From assembly GCA_020086605.1 (NCBI GenBank), contig JACBWW010000028.1:8339690-8403689 (forward strand): 64,000 nucleotides of DNA. The letters are read 5' to 3'. A program made the position numbers and the translations under genes. Positions 11,106 to 34,040 of the stretch are shown here, one piece after another. The notes under the pieces were generated by a model. That model was not told the origin of the DNA. It made no database searches and worked only from the letters and a program-made list of their open reading frames with translations. Position 1 is the stretch's first letter. Every line of letters begins with the position of its first letter. The stretch is from Lanius collurio. Its lineage: Eukaryota > Chordata > Aves > Passeriformes > Laniidae.

Positions 11106-14100
11106 GTAAGGGACTGATGCCAGAAATGATGGATTGACTAAATCTGTTCATTATTAGACATGCAGATCACACGTCTGAAAGCTGGGAAAAGCCCACTCTG
11201 ACATGAAGCAGCTTTCACTGCCGGAGCTTATCTCTTGCAGTGATCATGTCCTGCCTGCTTTTCATTCTGTGCATTTAATGCACAGGACCATGTTGTTTAA
11301 ATGATTTAGGAGCATGGAGTCAGGATGATGTGAGTGCAGGCGGCACATCGGTGCTGTTATTATTAAATACTTATTATACATAATGATAAAACACCAATCA
11401 CTGTGGTTTGGGTGTGCACTGCATGGCTTCAGCCAGCACTTTCTGTCTGCAGAGCTGCATTGGATTTCTCTGGTGCCTGTCATTAGGTTTTGTGCATGTG
11501 TATTGCAGAAGGAGTGCTAGTTAGCATGCATCTGTGTACGTGTGTAAAGATTTCATTGTAGGATTGAGTTATTAGGCATGCATGGCATAATAAAACGGGC
11601 ATGTATGAACATGCAGGGAAGGTGTTGATGTGTATGTGTGAGTTTACATGAAGAAGCGCCTTGATATTTAACAGGGTGCTGAGCAATCCCAGTCCCTGTT
11701 GGTCTCCATGACAGCTGCAGATAGCATCATTTGAAAGCCATCCTTGCTATTTCTATCACTTCTCCCTCCTGTCAGTAGCATATTCATGCATAGCAAAGAT
11801 AAGAACAAAAACATACATGTGATATTTTTGTAACTGATGAGCATTTGTGGGTCAGATCTTGTTACATTAGTTCAGTAGGTGAGCCTGAGGATTTTCAGTG
11901 ATTAAAATTTCTGAGAAAGATGATTAGAACTGGACAGTTTCTCCTCACAGCAAGTGAACTGAGCTGTGTTTTTAAAATAAAGATATTTAGGTTTCTAGTG
12001 GAATAAGTGTATGCATGTATGTGTGTTTGAACGATGCACCTGCATTGGGAGATGATGGGCAGAATATCTCTGCCCACACATGCACTTGTAGACCAGACTG
12101 CAAGTTATGCTACAGGCAGGATCTTTCTCCTGCCTTTCCAAGACCCTGCAGTCATGTTCTGCAAACTGTTCCTCCTTTTCTGGTACACAAAATGCAGTTA
12201 AGCCCAAGTAACTGATACCACCTACACAAATGCCCCATCAGGTTCACCACGAGTCTGCAGGTGTCACACCTTGGTGTTTCCAGTCAAAGATGTGATTGCA
12301 TTTCTGTGGGGCAACAGGAGTTGCCATTTTGTTCAGGCTGCCATTGACTAAAGGCAGGGGAGAATTTCTTCTGATAACTGTAGGGTACTGCAGCAGAGCA
12401 GTAAGGTACTGTTCCAATACCTTCACAATGATTGCTTTTTATCTTTTTGCTACCAAGCTGATGACTCCTTTTAGCATGTTAACTGTTTCCAAGCTAACTG
12501 CATTATGATTCCTCATGAAATTCCTTAAGCAGAGTCTTTTGGATAGACAGTTCTGTCAATTTTCTACTTCATCTGTTTTACTTTAATATAGCTGTTGCTA
12601 AAATGTATTTTATCATCATACACAGGAAAAGCAAAATCCCTCAAGGTGGTGCAGTGGGATCAGCCCCTCAGCTGATGTAGAGTGGTATTGACTTCAGCCC
12701 TGCTATGCTGATTGCCACTAGTGGACATTCAGTTTTGCTGCATGGATTTTTTCAGTGACATACACGAAAAATAGCTGTGTCCCTTTCTTTTTTATCCCGC
12801 AGGCTGGAGCAAGAGTACTAATCATACAGAAAGCTAATGAGAGATCAGGGCACAGAAATTTAATGGCAGAGATATTTAAAATGGCAGCTTTCTCAGCTGA
12901 AATCACAGCCAGAACTAAGGTCTGTAATGCTGTGTGTGAGGATGAGCATCAGGGCATGATAAGATCTTCCTCTCTCCATTCAGTGGCATCACTTGTCACC
13001 AGAGGAAAATTGTGCTGCTTTTACAGAGGTGGTCATGGTGACTGCTGCTCTGGGAGCTGCCTGTACCACCAAACAATTGTCTGCTGGGAGACCTGAATGA
13101 GGTGATAGCGGAGGTCTAACTGGGATTTCTGAATTCAATCTCGTTGCTGCTAGAACCTTCATAAAATTAAAGTACTAAAAAATTTTAAAAATTGAGATAG
13201 AGGCACTGGCTGGTAATGTTTCTGTTTCTCTTTGGAGACAGACAAAGAAAACTGTGCTTTTGTTTCATACACTGTTCAATGTTCTGGTTGCTTAGTGGAG
13301 CGCTGACCAACATTATATTTTGCCTGCCAGTTTGATTTGCTCATTTGCAAAATTGTGTATCCCCTCCCATCTCCCCAGTGCTCTCCCTCACCTCACCCGT
13401 CCTGTCCTGAGCCTGTCCAAGTCAGGGGCTCACAGTCTGATATCAATACAGTCCCACAGTCTGATATGGCTCACCAGTCTGATACACCAGACCAAAATAA
13501 GTACATATATTTTCCCTCAGAGTGCAATTAGAGCCATGATTCATTTCCTGAACTTTGTGGATTTCATCTAATTCTGTGCAAGGCATAAATCCAGGTTAAA
13601 AGACCAGGCTTTCCTAGGAAGCCTCTGTATTTACTTAAAATGCTGTGAGTCTGTTGATGTCCATAAAGAGTGTTAGGATTTCATATCAGTGTTCATTAAA
13701 ATCTGCTGTGAAGAAACCTTTGAAAATGAAATCTAGGTTAATCCTGTGTCTGCAGTATCTGGGTTGATCCCACAAGCATAACAGCTTGAATTTACACAAA
13801 GACATTCATGCCAGTATTCAAGGGGTTTGCTTCATTTTTGTGCAGTGTCAGAGTAATTTTCTTTTTAAAATGCACTGTGTAAAATAGCATGTTTGGTTAC
13901 CTAATAAGTGTTCTGGAAGCTACAGGGTTTCATTTAATTTCAGAAAAATTATTCACATTGGAAAATATCTAATAGAAATAGTTTATTGCAAATGTTTATG
14001 CTGGATTACCTACAGTTTTCAAGTTGCTAATGCCAATTAGACCCCTGACAAAATTACTTTACTACCAGTTCATTCATTTTTCCCTTGTCACATATCTGGC

Positions 14101-15736
14101 TGGAAATAAGGCAGCAGCAGGTGCTGTCCCACTGCTCTAGGCAGAGCAACCCAGCAAACACTAGACTAGACCTAGTAAAAGTTAGCACTGAATGTGAACA
14201 AGGCCTTGGCAACACCTTTTACAAAGGCTACTGAGAATGAGGTCAGTGCTGAGGACATCGGAACAAAAGCGTGGCTCAGCTGTTAATGGTCTCTGTGAGA
14301 TTCAAAGTTAATCGAGTGAAACCCTTCAAATGTGAAAATCTGGAGTAGGAGAGAGTCTAGAGTAGTATGGGCTCTAAAAGCTGAATTCCCTTTTGCTGAC
14401 AGTGGAACCATACCCTGTCTTCTGTGAATCACTGCAAAGTAAGGACCTTGGTGGGAACAGACTGACTGTGTAGTACCTTGGAGCCATTGGAACTCTCTGT
14501 TGAAGGCAGGAGGTGTATTTGTCTACATTACAATCAGATGTCTTCATTTGAAAGGTTCTTGGTGTTGGAACAGGTACAAAGATGTTTTCAAGACCCATTT
14601 TCTGAGATTGAACATGCTCTTTTGCTCTAATAAGAGGCAATTTACAACAGTTCCTGTATCCTCACACATACTCTAGTCTTTAATATGAAAAGAATGCTTT
14701 TTCTTCCATATAAAACAAGGTCAATTTGTGGTTTTTAACAATAGATGGAGTTTAAATGACATATCACAACAGTTTCTTGGCTGCATGCCTACAAATGGGG
14801 CTTCCTTGTCCATGGGAACTGGAGATGTTACCAGCTTCTAGAGTTTAAAATCAGAGACGTTGTCAAAATTCACCTTACATCAAACACATGTTTTGCAGTA
14901 TCCATCAAAATTAGTTGGTTTCTGGAGAAAGACTAAAATTTATTTTGGTTTCTCAGTTGAACTGAACAATACAACCAACAAGCATCAATTTCTTTTAAGA
15001 ACTTGTTCAGCTAAGCAGCAGTTGAGCCAGCCTGTTTTAACAGAGATGTTTACTATTTCAAATAAACTCCAGGGTAGCAATATTTCTTCCAAAATCTGAC
15101 TGCCTCTGTAGTTAGTTGAATAGAATTTCTATAATTGTTTACTGTAGCTCTGTTTTGTGGCCAATGGTCATAAAATAAACAGAACAAAACCTCCTAATTG
15201 AATGAAAAATTACTTCTCTGCTGTTACTTTAACTACTACAATTACAATAAATCCATTTTCCACAGTTATTTTAGTTCTGGATTGGTACAAATATTACAGA
15301 CCTATTTATTTTAACATCTGCTTCTTAAAGACTGCAGTTCATGAGCACAATCTGTAATATAATTACATCTTTACTCTGAAGTAAAGGAAAGCTTTTTTAC
15401 GTTGTTATAGAGATTTTGTTAAGGTATAGTTATAGCTGAAACTATCTCATCTATAAATAAATTTTAATTTTATAGTTCCAGTTATATTGCTGTCCTCAAT
15501 TTAATCTGTTCTTAAAATAATTGCTGTCAGAAAATATAAATAGATATGTCTGTCTCTCTCGATATATGTTCAACACTGGAAAAACAGAGATAACTTTTGC
15601 AAATGAAGGAATCTTGTTATCTCTTTATAGCAAATCCCTTTATAATTTTCAAGTAAATTAATACTTAAACCAAATGGCAACTCAGCCAGGCACACAAGAA
15701 ATGTTTGATGGTGTCATACAGTCTCCATTCCCTACA
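11106..15736. other. Intron stretch without recognised elements
   Basis: Nothing nameable was found apart from purine-pyrimidine alternation near 11610-11640 and 12000-12025, a short degenerate triple repeat (13427-13490) and an AT-rich interval (15110-15680) that could be a conserved non-coding element. Open frames up to 113 codons (12755-13096) show no known motif. Confidence 0.5.
13427..13490. repeat. Degenerate three-copy repeat (caGTCTGATA unit)
   Basis: The motif cagtctgata appears at about 13433, 13457 and 13475, with related flanks (ggctca or gtccca before it). Unit spacing is 24 then 18 bases. It is probably a slipped duplication. Confidence 0.65.
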
Positions 15737-17300
15737 GGATCAGGGCAATATTTGCCAAAACCTAGTTCAGAGGTAAGTGTATCATGTAGAAGAGTGTCAG
15801 ATGCCTTACACAAGCCCAGGAAGATGGTATCTGTTGCATTTCCTTTATCCACCAAAAATTTATGGCTCCATCCTAGCAGGCCACCAAATCTGTCAGGAGT
15901 GATTTGCCCTTAGTGAAGCCATGCTGGCAGTCAACAATCATGTCCTTGTTTTTCATGTGGCTTAGCATAGTTTCCAGGAGGATCCTGCTCCATGATCTTG
16001 CAGGCACTGAGGTGGATGGGACTGATTGGCCTGTCATTGCACAGGTCATCCTTTTTTTCTTTTTTAAATGCAGGCCATATGCTTCCACTTTTCCAGTCAC
16101 TGGAAACTTTACCAGTCTGCCATAACTTCTCAAATAGAGTAACAGCTCAGCCTCCTGCTCTGCCAGTTCTCTCATCAGGTCCCAAGGCCTTGTTCTCCTT
16201 CAGGTTCCTTAGATGGTCTTGGACCTTATGTTCTGCTGCAGGTTCTGTATTCTCCCAGTCCCTGCTTTTGCCTTCTGCATCTCAGGCTGTGGGACTGGAG
16301 CACTTGCTGGTGAAGGCTGAGACAAAATTGTCTTTGAGTACCTCAGCCTCCTCCATGTCCCAGGTAACCAGGTCTCCTTTTTCCTTCTGGAGAGACTGAA
16401 CATTTTCCCTAGCCTTCTTTTTATCACCAACATATCTATAGAAGCATTTTTTCTTGTCTTTGATGTTTTTGGCCATATTTAAGCCCAACAAGGCTTTAGA
16501 TTTTGTGACCTGACCCCTGGCTGCTTGCACAATCCCTCTGTATTCCTCACTTGGAGAATTGCTTTCACCACTTGTTGTTGCTTACACATTCCGTAGGCTT
16601 TCTTTTCATATTTGAGTTTGTCCAGGAGATTCCTATTCATGCACACAAGCCTCCTGGCATATTTGCCTGGCTTCCTCTTTGTTGGGATAATCACTCCTGA
16701 GTTTGAAGGAGGTGATTCTTGAATATCAACCAGCTTTCTTGGGCCCCTCTTCCCTCCAGTGCTTTATCCTATGATATCCTACAAAGCAGATACTTGAGGA
16801 GGCCAGGTATCTCCTGAAGTCCAGGGTAGTGAGATTTCTGTGCACCTTCCTTGCTGCCGTAAGGATCTCAAACTCTTTTTTCATGGTCCTTGCAGTCGAG
16901 GCTGCCTGTGAGTTTCACATTCCCCACCATCTCCTCATTGTTGGTGGGCACAAGATCCAGTATAGTACATCTCCTTAGCTCCTCTGTCACTTGGAGAAGG
17001 AAATTATCATCATGACACTCCAGGAATTTCCTGGATTGCTTATGCCCTGCTGCTATCCCTCCAAAGGGTTTTGGATCTTTTGAAGTCCACCATGAGGAAC
17101 CATGCTTGTGAAATGAGGTCACCTTTAACTGTCTGTAAAGAGCATCAGCAGCAGTTTTGGGGCACGGAGAGGTTAAGAACAAATTCAGAGAGAATTTCCA
17201 TTTTGAGAGCACAGGGGACCCCTCTTCATATCATTCTGTCTATTAGCACCTTTGGACTGAGGCCCACCTTGTCCTGAGAAGTTTGTCTCCCACCAGGATC
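15737..17300 (-). mobile_element. CR1 LINE fragment with endonuclease and RT remnants
   Basis: Read on the - strand this is the middle of CR1 ORF2. From high to low coordinates come an endonuclease C-terminal piece (ILDLVPTNNEEMVGNV, then DCKDHE, about 16868-17000), the linker ([18 protein letters not shown], about 16390-16450), an RT N-terminal part with QHGFTKGKSLLTDLVA (about 15873-15925), and RT motif A read as FLGLCKASDT at 15793-15822. Intact CR1 has a LDF-x-KAFD-type motif A, so the catalytic Asp is Gly here (codon 15814-15816). The pieces lie in different frames with stops between them, so the copy is dead. It ends before the RT catalytic core and lacks the 3' half and the terminal repeat, unlike normal 5'-truncated CR1 insertions. 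It is antisense to PALM2. Confidence 0.93.
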
Positions 17301-27284
<9,984 letters not shown>

Positions 27285-29362
27285 TAGGGACAGCTTCCTT
27301 TAGCTTTGCGTAAGAACAATCACTCCCATTAAGGCTGGAAACTTTCCTTGCCGAGGTCCCCATCTCTGGCAGCAGCTGATGGCAGCTGCCCAGGCAAGAC
27401 TGTAAAGGGCAGTCACACATTCAGCCAAATATGCCCAGTATTTGTCTCCTAGATGTCCATGTGGGGCAAGATAGAGTCATTGTGTTATCTTTGCGTTTAA
27501 TGGACTTTTATGGCTTTCTTTCATGAGGTAGCTAAAAAGAGGGCCAAGCTCCCCCTTCAGATGCATGTGTATGACTTGATCAACGCTTGAGAGATTCTCC
27601 ATTCCTTTACACCTCCTACAGCCAAAATGAGTTCAAAGAGGGAGAGCATCCATTTGCACTCACTCCACTGGTGCAAATGACTTTTTGAAATGCAGCAGCA
27701 GATGCCATCAGCAGATCAAATATCTACCGTTTTCAGTAGCAAAGTTTGGGTATTTTATTTTCTTTTATCAGTTTCCTACTGCAGTCTGAGTTGACACCTG
27801 TCCTCTTTTTTGTGTTTTTCCTTCTTTTATTACAAACAAAGGTCTCTAAACCTCATAAGGAGAGTGCTTTTAATCCTCACAGAGAAAAATCCAGAGCTGT
27901 TTCTACCATTTAGGCTATGTAAATTTAGAGTTTTTTCAGCTGGCAACTTGGCAACACAGCTTTTACAAATATGTCAGCTGAGGCTACAACAGAGAAAAAG
28001 GGAACAGGACCAGTAGTCCAAGGGCTGATGTATCAACTCAGCATCTGGCTAATTCAATTTGTCTTATGGCAGATTTCTTGTGAAAGTTCTTGGAGAAGTC
28101 AATGAGAATGCTTGTTTGAGGATATACACAAGCAGACCTACCCTAAGCTTGGACAATGCTAAATTACTACTATGAGGAAGATGTAGATCAGCGTGAATGT
28201 AAGAGTTCTGTCCTGCTACTGGTCTTTGTCCTGTGATTCGTGTTAATTGAAACTGAGAATGTGTCTTGTTCTTTTACATTTGTGGTAACTTAAGGCAAGA
28301 AAACCTTTTTTAGATTTCATTTTATTTTAGATTTCACATGATATCTGATGTTGTATTCCATAAATTAATATTGTATAGGAAAAGAATGCATAGACTGTGC
28401 TTCAGAAATATGTACTGTCGTACATATTTCATCTAGTGCTGAATGCTGCAAGGTGCTAAGAGCTCTGACCCCATCCAGCAAACACATCAGAGAGCGGCTA
28501 ATTTCGGCTATACAGGTACCACCACTGAAAGCAGTGAAACCTCTTTGCTTAATTAGTTCAAAGTGTAGGATGAAGGATTGTGCAAAGTCTTTCCCCTATG
28601 GTTTGCTTTTCAACTTCCTTAACTGCGGCCATGAAATCAAATATTTGAATATCTGAAAGTAACGGAGCTCTCTTCTTCTGCAACCACCTGTCTGTCAAAT
28701 GACACATCAGCTGCTTTCTCCGGAGTTGGAGACATTTGTGTGGCACCCTCACAAACACACTTAGCTTCCCTGTTGTCTTTCTAAGGGAATTTCAAAGATA
28801 GTAATAAAGTATTTTTATTTAAGTGAGAAAATATTATGCCTGAACTGTAGAGATTAGACAGCAGAGGTTGAGGTCATTAGTCTAATTACAGTTTACATCC
28901 ATGACAACATGACACACCCAGAGCCCACCAAAATAGGCTGAGAAGATAAAGAGCTGTAGAAGGGAGAAGAAGAAGAGAGTCAATGTCAAGCACATTATCC
29001 TGCAAGTATTTTTCTTTCCCCCTGCATTCCCAGGAGAGAAACAAAGGGGAAGGATTACAGGGGGATCGTTCATCTGTTCATGTTTGCAGGGGATCAATGG
29101 CCCTTTGGAAGTCCACTATGCACTATCCAGGGGAACCCTGCAAAAGAGCCCAAACCCTCTCAACAAGGGTGACAGAGGACAGACTAAGCTGGTTCACCAG
29201 GAGGATAGAAAATTACTTCAAGACCAGCCCTAATGCTGATTCCACAGGACTATAAAACCACTGTGCCATGGATCTTGCATATTCATTAGTGTCACACTGC
29301 ATCATATGTGCAAGCGCAAAGCAGCTGCAGTATCAATATATCTGTGAAAAATCTTGTGACGC

Positions 29363-29420
29363 ACATACTAGAAAATATATATAAAAATACATAATATATT
29401 TTAAAAATATATCTTTTACA
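29363..29420. repeat. AT-rich simple sequence
   Basis: This is a stretch of TATA, AAAATA and ATATTTT words with almost no G or C. It is low complexity and carries no coding signal. Confidence 0.75.
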
Positions 29421-32400
29421 TTTCCTCTCAGATCAGGGTGAAACTTATTTGTAAGGGGCAATATCCATTGCCTGCTGGCAGCCAGTACCCATGACCCTGC
29501 TTTAACAAGGGGGAATGTGCAGTCATCCCTTTTCTCTGGCAGCAGAGCATCCCATCATCATGACAGAGAGCAATATTTCTTCTACACACACTGAAGCACT
29601 CGAAAAGGTTCCTTTCTCATGCCTCTGCTTCTACTACTTGAATAGCTGTGGTGAAAGTGAAGCATCCATCATTATTTGCAGGCCAGCTGTAAAGAGTAGT
29701 TCTGACAAACTGTGGCACTTAGAACAGAAAACTGTGAGTGTTTGAGCCAGACAAACATTCTTAAAGGAGGTGTAGGTGGGCACATGTATCTGGTGGGTTC
29801 ATGAGGATGTGTGCTGTCCAGAAAAGACCAATACCTTTTGGAGAAACAGTAGGGTAGGCGCTGAGTTTGTACGTGGTCTTTAAGGCCTTTCACATCACAC
29901 AAATGCTTTGGTTGGGTATTGATCACTCTGGTTCAGTTTAAAGTGACTTTCTCACTAAAATCAGATATTTTGCAAGATGTAAACATGCTTTTAATGTTCA
30001 TGCTTAAGCTAGTGTAACCAGTTCTCCTTTGTGTGGAAAGTGCTCAGTTTCAACTGGGGCAGTGAAAATGCGGAAGCGTACAGACTGCTTCTTACTTATT
30101 AGACTTCTACGTTATTTTATCATGATACAGGAAATCACGTACTTCAGTTTGTAGCTTGCAAGGATATGTGCATATGACTCAACTTAGGCATGAGTAAGTG
30201 AAATGGTTTAATGAGCTTCCTCATCTGCAAAAGCATTTTGAAGAAGAATGTCTATATTACTCAGCATTTTTGTACACTTCATGTCAAGCAATGGAAAACA
30301 TATCAGCATCAAAAGAGAGGAATAAAGCAGAGTAAATAATGCAATGTACATAATTTACTGCTAAAAAGTTAAAAAATAGGGAGTGCAAGATGAGGACAAG
30401 ATGCAGGCATATAAATGGTGTAACTGTGGATTACAGAATGTTAATTTGACAATTGGGATTAGTTTAATATGTTTAGAACACTTGTAACCAAGCAAGCAAA
30501 GTGAAAATCAAGGAGTCAAAAGAGTTGAATTAATTTTGGTCCTGGATTTCCAGCACTCTTGCTTGCTTGACTTCAATCTTCAGAATAAGAGAAGATGCCC
30601 CATGTAAAAATACGTTGTCTCTTGCATTTCTTTAAGAAAAAGTGGTTGATCTGATGGGCTTAACAAGAAGACTGAACTCCTTATTCAACATTCATTGAGG
30701 CTTAAGAAGACTGGATGTCTGCCAGTAGTGGGATGACTTCGTTAAATGTTTGAAACCTGGCTGGAAGATTGGTGGCATCATTTTATCAATGTCAGAGTGA
30801 AGGCAGACATGGATAGCTCTTGACAAAAACTGCTCTTAGGCACAAACTTTAAAGCTATTTAGTTTTTTTATGTTCCTGTAAAGATCCTGGGTCAGTGTTA
30901 GAGGAAAGTGGACATCTATGAGTTTCTTTCCCATTGTTACGGAGTGCAAAAGTGATCTCCTGTTTTTTGCAGCTACCTTAGATTTGGAGTAAATGATAGT
31001 AAAGGAGTGAAAAATTAATTAAATCACTTCCCTTCCCTTAAACTTATTGTCCAAATCCCAAACTTGAAACATATCATTTTGGATAGCATTGGTAGAGATT
31101 CCCAGTCAGCTTTGACAGACATACTTGTGATAGTGTGTTGTATAAATGCTGCAATATGTTGCGTGCCTCCCATGGTTTGTTTTACTTACTGCAAGATGGT
31201 CTGGTTTTTTGTAGCAGTGAATGCAAAGCTGGCATTTGACATCTGGGTGTTAACAGGTAGTATTCACAGAACAGAGCAGCCCACCTAAAGCCTGCTATTC
31301 CTTCACAGCATTTCAAATGCTCCCAAAATTATTTTGTTAGATTAAATTATAGTTCATGATGGTGGCCTGTGTTTACTACAAAAGATGGAGGGTTTTAGTT
31401 GCTCTGAAGCTTTTGGGTAGCATGGAAAAAAGAAATACTCTGTATCTCTCTACTTGATGATGAACACTTGCATGAAGTACCAGGCCTGGACTTGCTGTGG
31501 TTCCTGTAGAAAAGAAATCCAGTGAAATAAATGTTCAGCAAAGTGGCATAGCCCTCCAGTAATCAACAGGACATCTGTTCACCTTGGATGAGGAGGTGCC
31601 CAACAACTCCAAGGAGTGAGAAATTATTATTCTATCCATTTTGGACAGGTGGGCCAGGCAGACAGCTTAAACTGGTGAATTCTGGATCCCCAACATGCAG
31701 ACACAAGAGCCATTTGTGGCACTTTGGCACTGTCACAGCTCTTGCGAGTGAAACAGTGCAGGACAGAGGCCAAGGTGTATGTGTATCCCATGTTCTTTGC
31801 TCAGGACTACTCATCTATCCTAATGTTTGCAAAAGCCCTTTGGGGTTGTGAAATGCTTCACCTTTCTGCATGCTGGTAATAAGCCACTGCTGTGTCACCT
31901 CTTGGAGAAAGCTCTTCCTTTGTGGTCCAGCATGGAGGGAGAGCTCCAGTGTTAATGACAGGAGGGTCTGTGCTTTGGTCCTTAGGGCATAAGCTCTCTC
32001 CTGGGACAAGCATATCCTTGCTGGTTGTTGCTGTCTTGCTGATGTGGGCAGGTAGTAAATGGGTGCAAAAAATTCCCTCCCTCCCAGCAGCTTCCATCTC
32101 AGAGTGAAAGCTGCCTAATGAGAGGAAGTGCAGGAGAAGCACAGCTTCCAAGAAGGTCTGAAGATTCCAACATCAGCAACCGGTCAGAACTAAGGTTTTC
32201 AAAAGAGCACAACTTTCACCTCCCATTGAGCTCTTTCTGGAGAAAAATATGTGATACATTTCTTGGGAAAACAGAGACCAAAACAAAACCAGGCAAAAAT
32301 CCTCCACAACAGGAAATCTCAGGTTTTCAAAGGAACTTGCTCTGCAGTGTGATTAGATAATTTCTCAGAACTTGCATGATGATGCAAGAAAAGCAATGAG

Positions 32401-33951
32401 CTAGGAGTTGCTGGGTGGCAATGTATTTGAGGTTTTTTCATATGGTATAATATATTCAGATGTAAAACTTAAAAAAGAAACAACAAGCCAAAGCTAAAAA
32501 TAGTAACGCAGCTTACTACTTCAGCTCTGAAGCTCAACTCAAAATAGCAGAATGGCATACCAGTGCCTTAACAGTTGCTTAAATGTTGGTGTTCTGGGTT
32601 TAACAATAACAGTCTCTGGATCTTCCACAACTCCTAGGCATAGCTAGTTTGTAAAAACTTAAGGATTTCTATGCATCTTACAGAATGGAGGAAAGGAAAG
32701 ACTCTTCCATAGGAGCACAGACTCCCTCCACATCACCTGTGTCTGCTCTTCTTAAATATGTGCACCATATGTGGACCTTGATGAAGAAACCCATTTGCCT
32801 GATTTGAGAGCCAAATATAAAAGAAGTCCCAAAACCCTGCCTGTACATAGCAAGGGATTTTCCACCTCTCCTGCTTCTGACACTTCACCCATATCAGGTG
32901 CTATAGATTTAGAGACATGTTCCTTGAGAATAGAAACAGTTTGTCAAGGTGTTCTGGCTTCAACTAGGGTAGAATTCATTGTGGTGTTTCATCTCCAGCT
33001 AGGCTTGAAACCACCACACAAGGATGCATCTTTTTAGGCAAGGTAGCGCTTGTAAAATGCCATCAGTTTCTATATGAGTTAACATTAGATCACGTGCTGC
33101 ACCCCCTCGTGAAAGGGGCAATACCTCTAGGTCGGGTTCAGCAAGAAAAATGCAATTTTAATAACTGCAGCCTTTCAATAAAATGGACATTTTGTACAAG
33201 GCTGGGTTTCTGTTGCCATACTAGATGAAACGTAGTAAAATATTATCAAATTAAAAACTCCAGAGCCTCCTTGGCTTAACATTTCAAAATTAAAAAGTGT
33301 ATATCTCTCAATGTGATGATGTTAGCATGATGGGGAAATCTCTTCTTTATGCTTATATTATCTTATGTATTGAATCACCACAGATGCAAAGCCATCTTAG
33401 ATCCTCACACTTCTTTTAAGCCTAGTAGAATTGACAGAGGTTTCCTGAAGCAGCAAACTGTGTTATGACATGAAAAGTGGGAACTGGTGAACTTCATTAT
33501 GTCCAAATTAAGTATTAATCATGGTTCAAATGGGCTACTTGCCTAGAGTAAAACAAAACTGATCAGTCTCCACCCACTTCCTTTGTATGCTTTCTTTTGT
33601 TGGGGTTGGCTGGTTGGTTTGCTTTCCTTGTGTACCAGCCTTCCTTCATCCAGAGCAGTGCAGGTGAAACAGCTCCTTGCATACAGTTGGTTCATACAGC
33701 ACTTGGTAGATGGAAAAAAATAAAGCTGTGTAACTTCTGTAACAGGAAGACAAGTTTGTGTGAAGGTAACTTATATATGCACAATCCTGAAAGACATGAC
33801 ATACCACAAGTGTGTTTAGAAAGAGAAAGCAGAGAATTAGGCAACAGTATGAATTTGTTTTATTGATTGACAAGATCATTAGTCTCTCTCCAAATTAAAT
33901 CAAAGGACTCTCTCTTCCCTGCCAAACCATTCTTTATGTGCTGGACATAAA

Positions 33952-34040
33952 GAGGCCAGAACATGCAGTGTGCACATATGTGTACTCGAAATTCTGAGGT
34001 CAGGACATGCAGTGTACACACACGTGCGCATGCTCACACA
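33952..34040. repeat. 44-bp tandem duplication with CA-rich end
   Basis: Unit one begins gaggccagaacatgcagtg at 33952 and unit two begins gaggtcaggacatgcagtg at 33996. Both continue into alternating CA/TG sequence, which in the second copy extends as cacacacgtgcgcatg. Divergence between copies is modest near the start and larger in the CA part. Confidence 0.85.

Noticed and set aside
15873..17212. Several - strand open frames that look protein-like
   Set aside because: They are broken pieces of CR1 ORF2 in different frames, recorded as a mobile element and not as genes.
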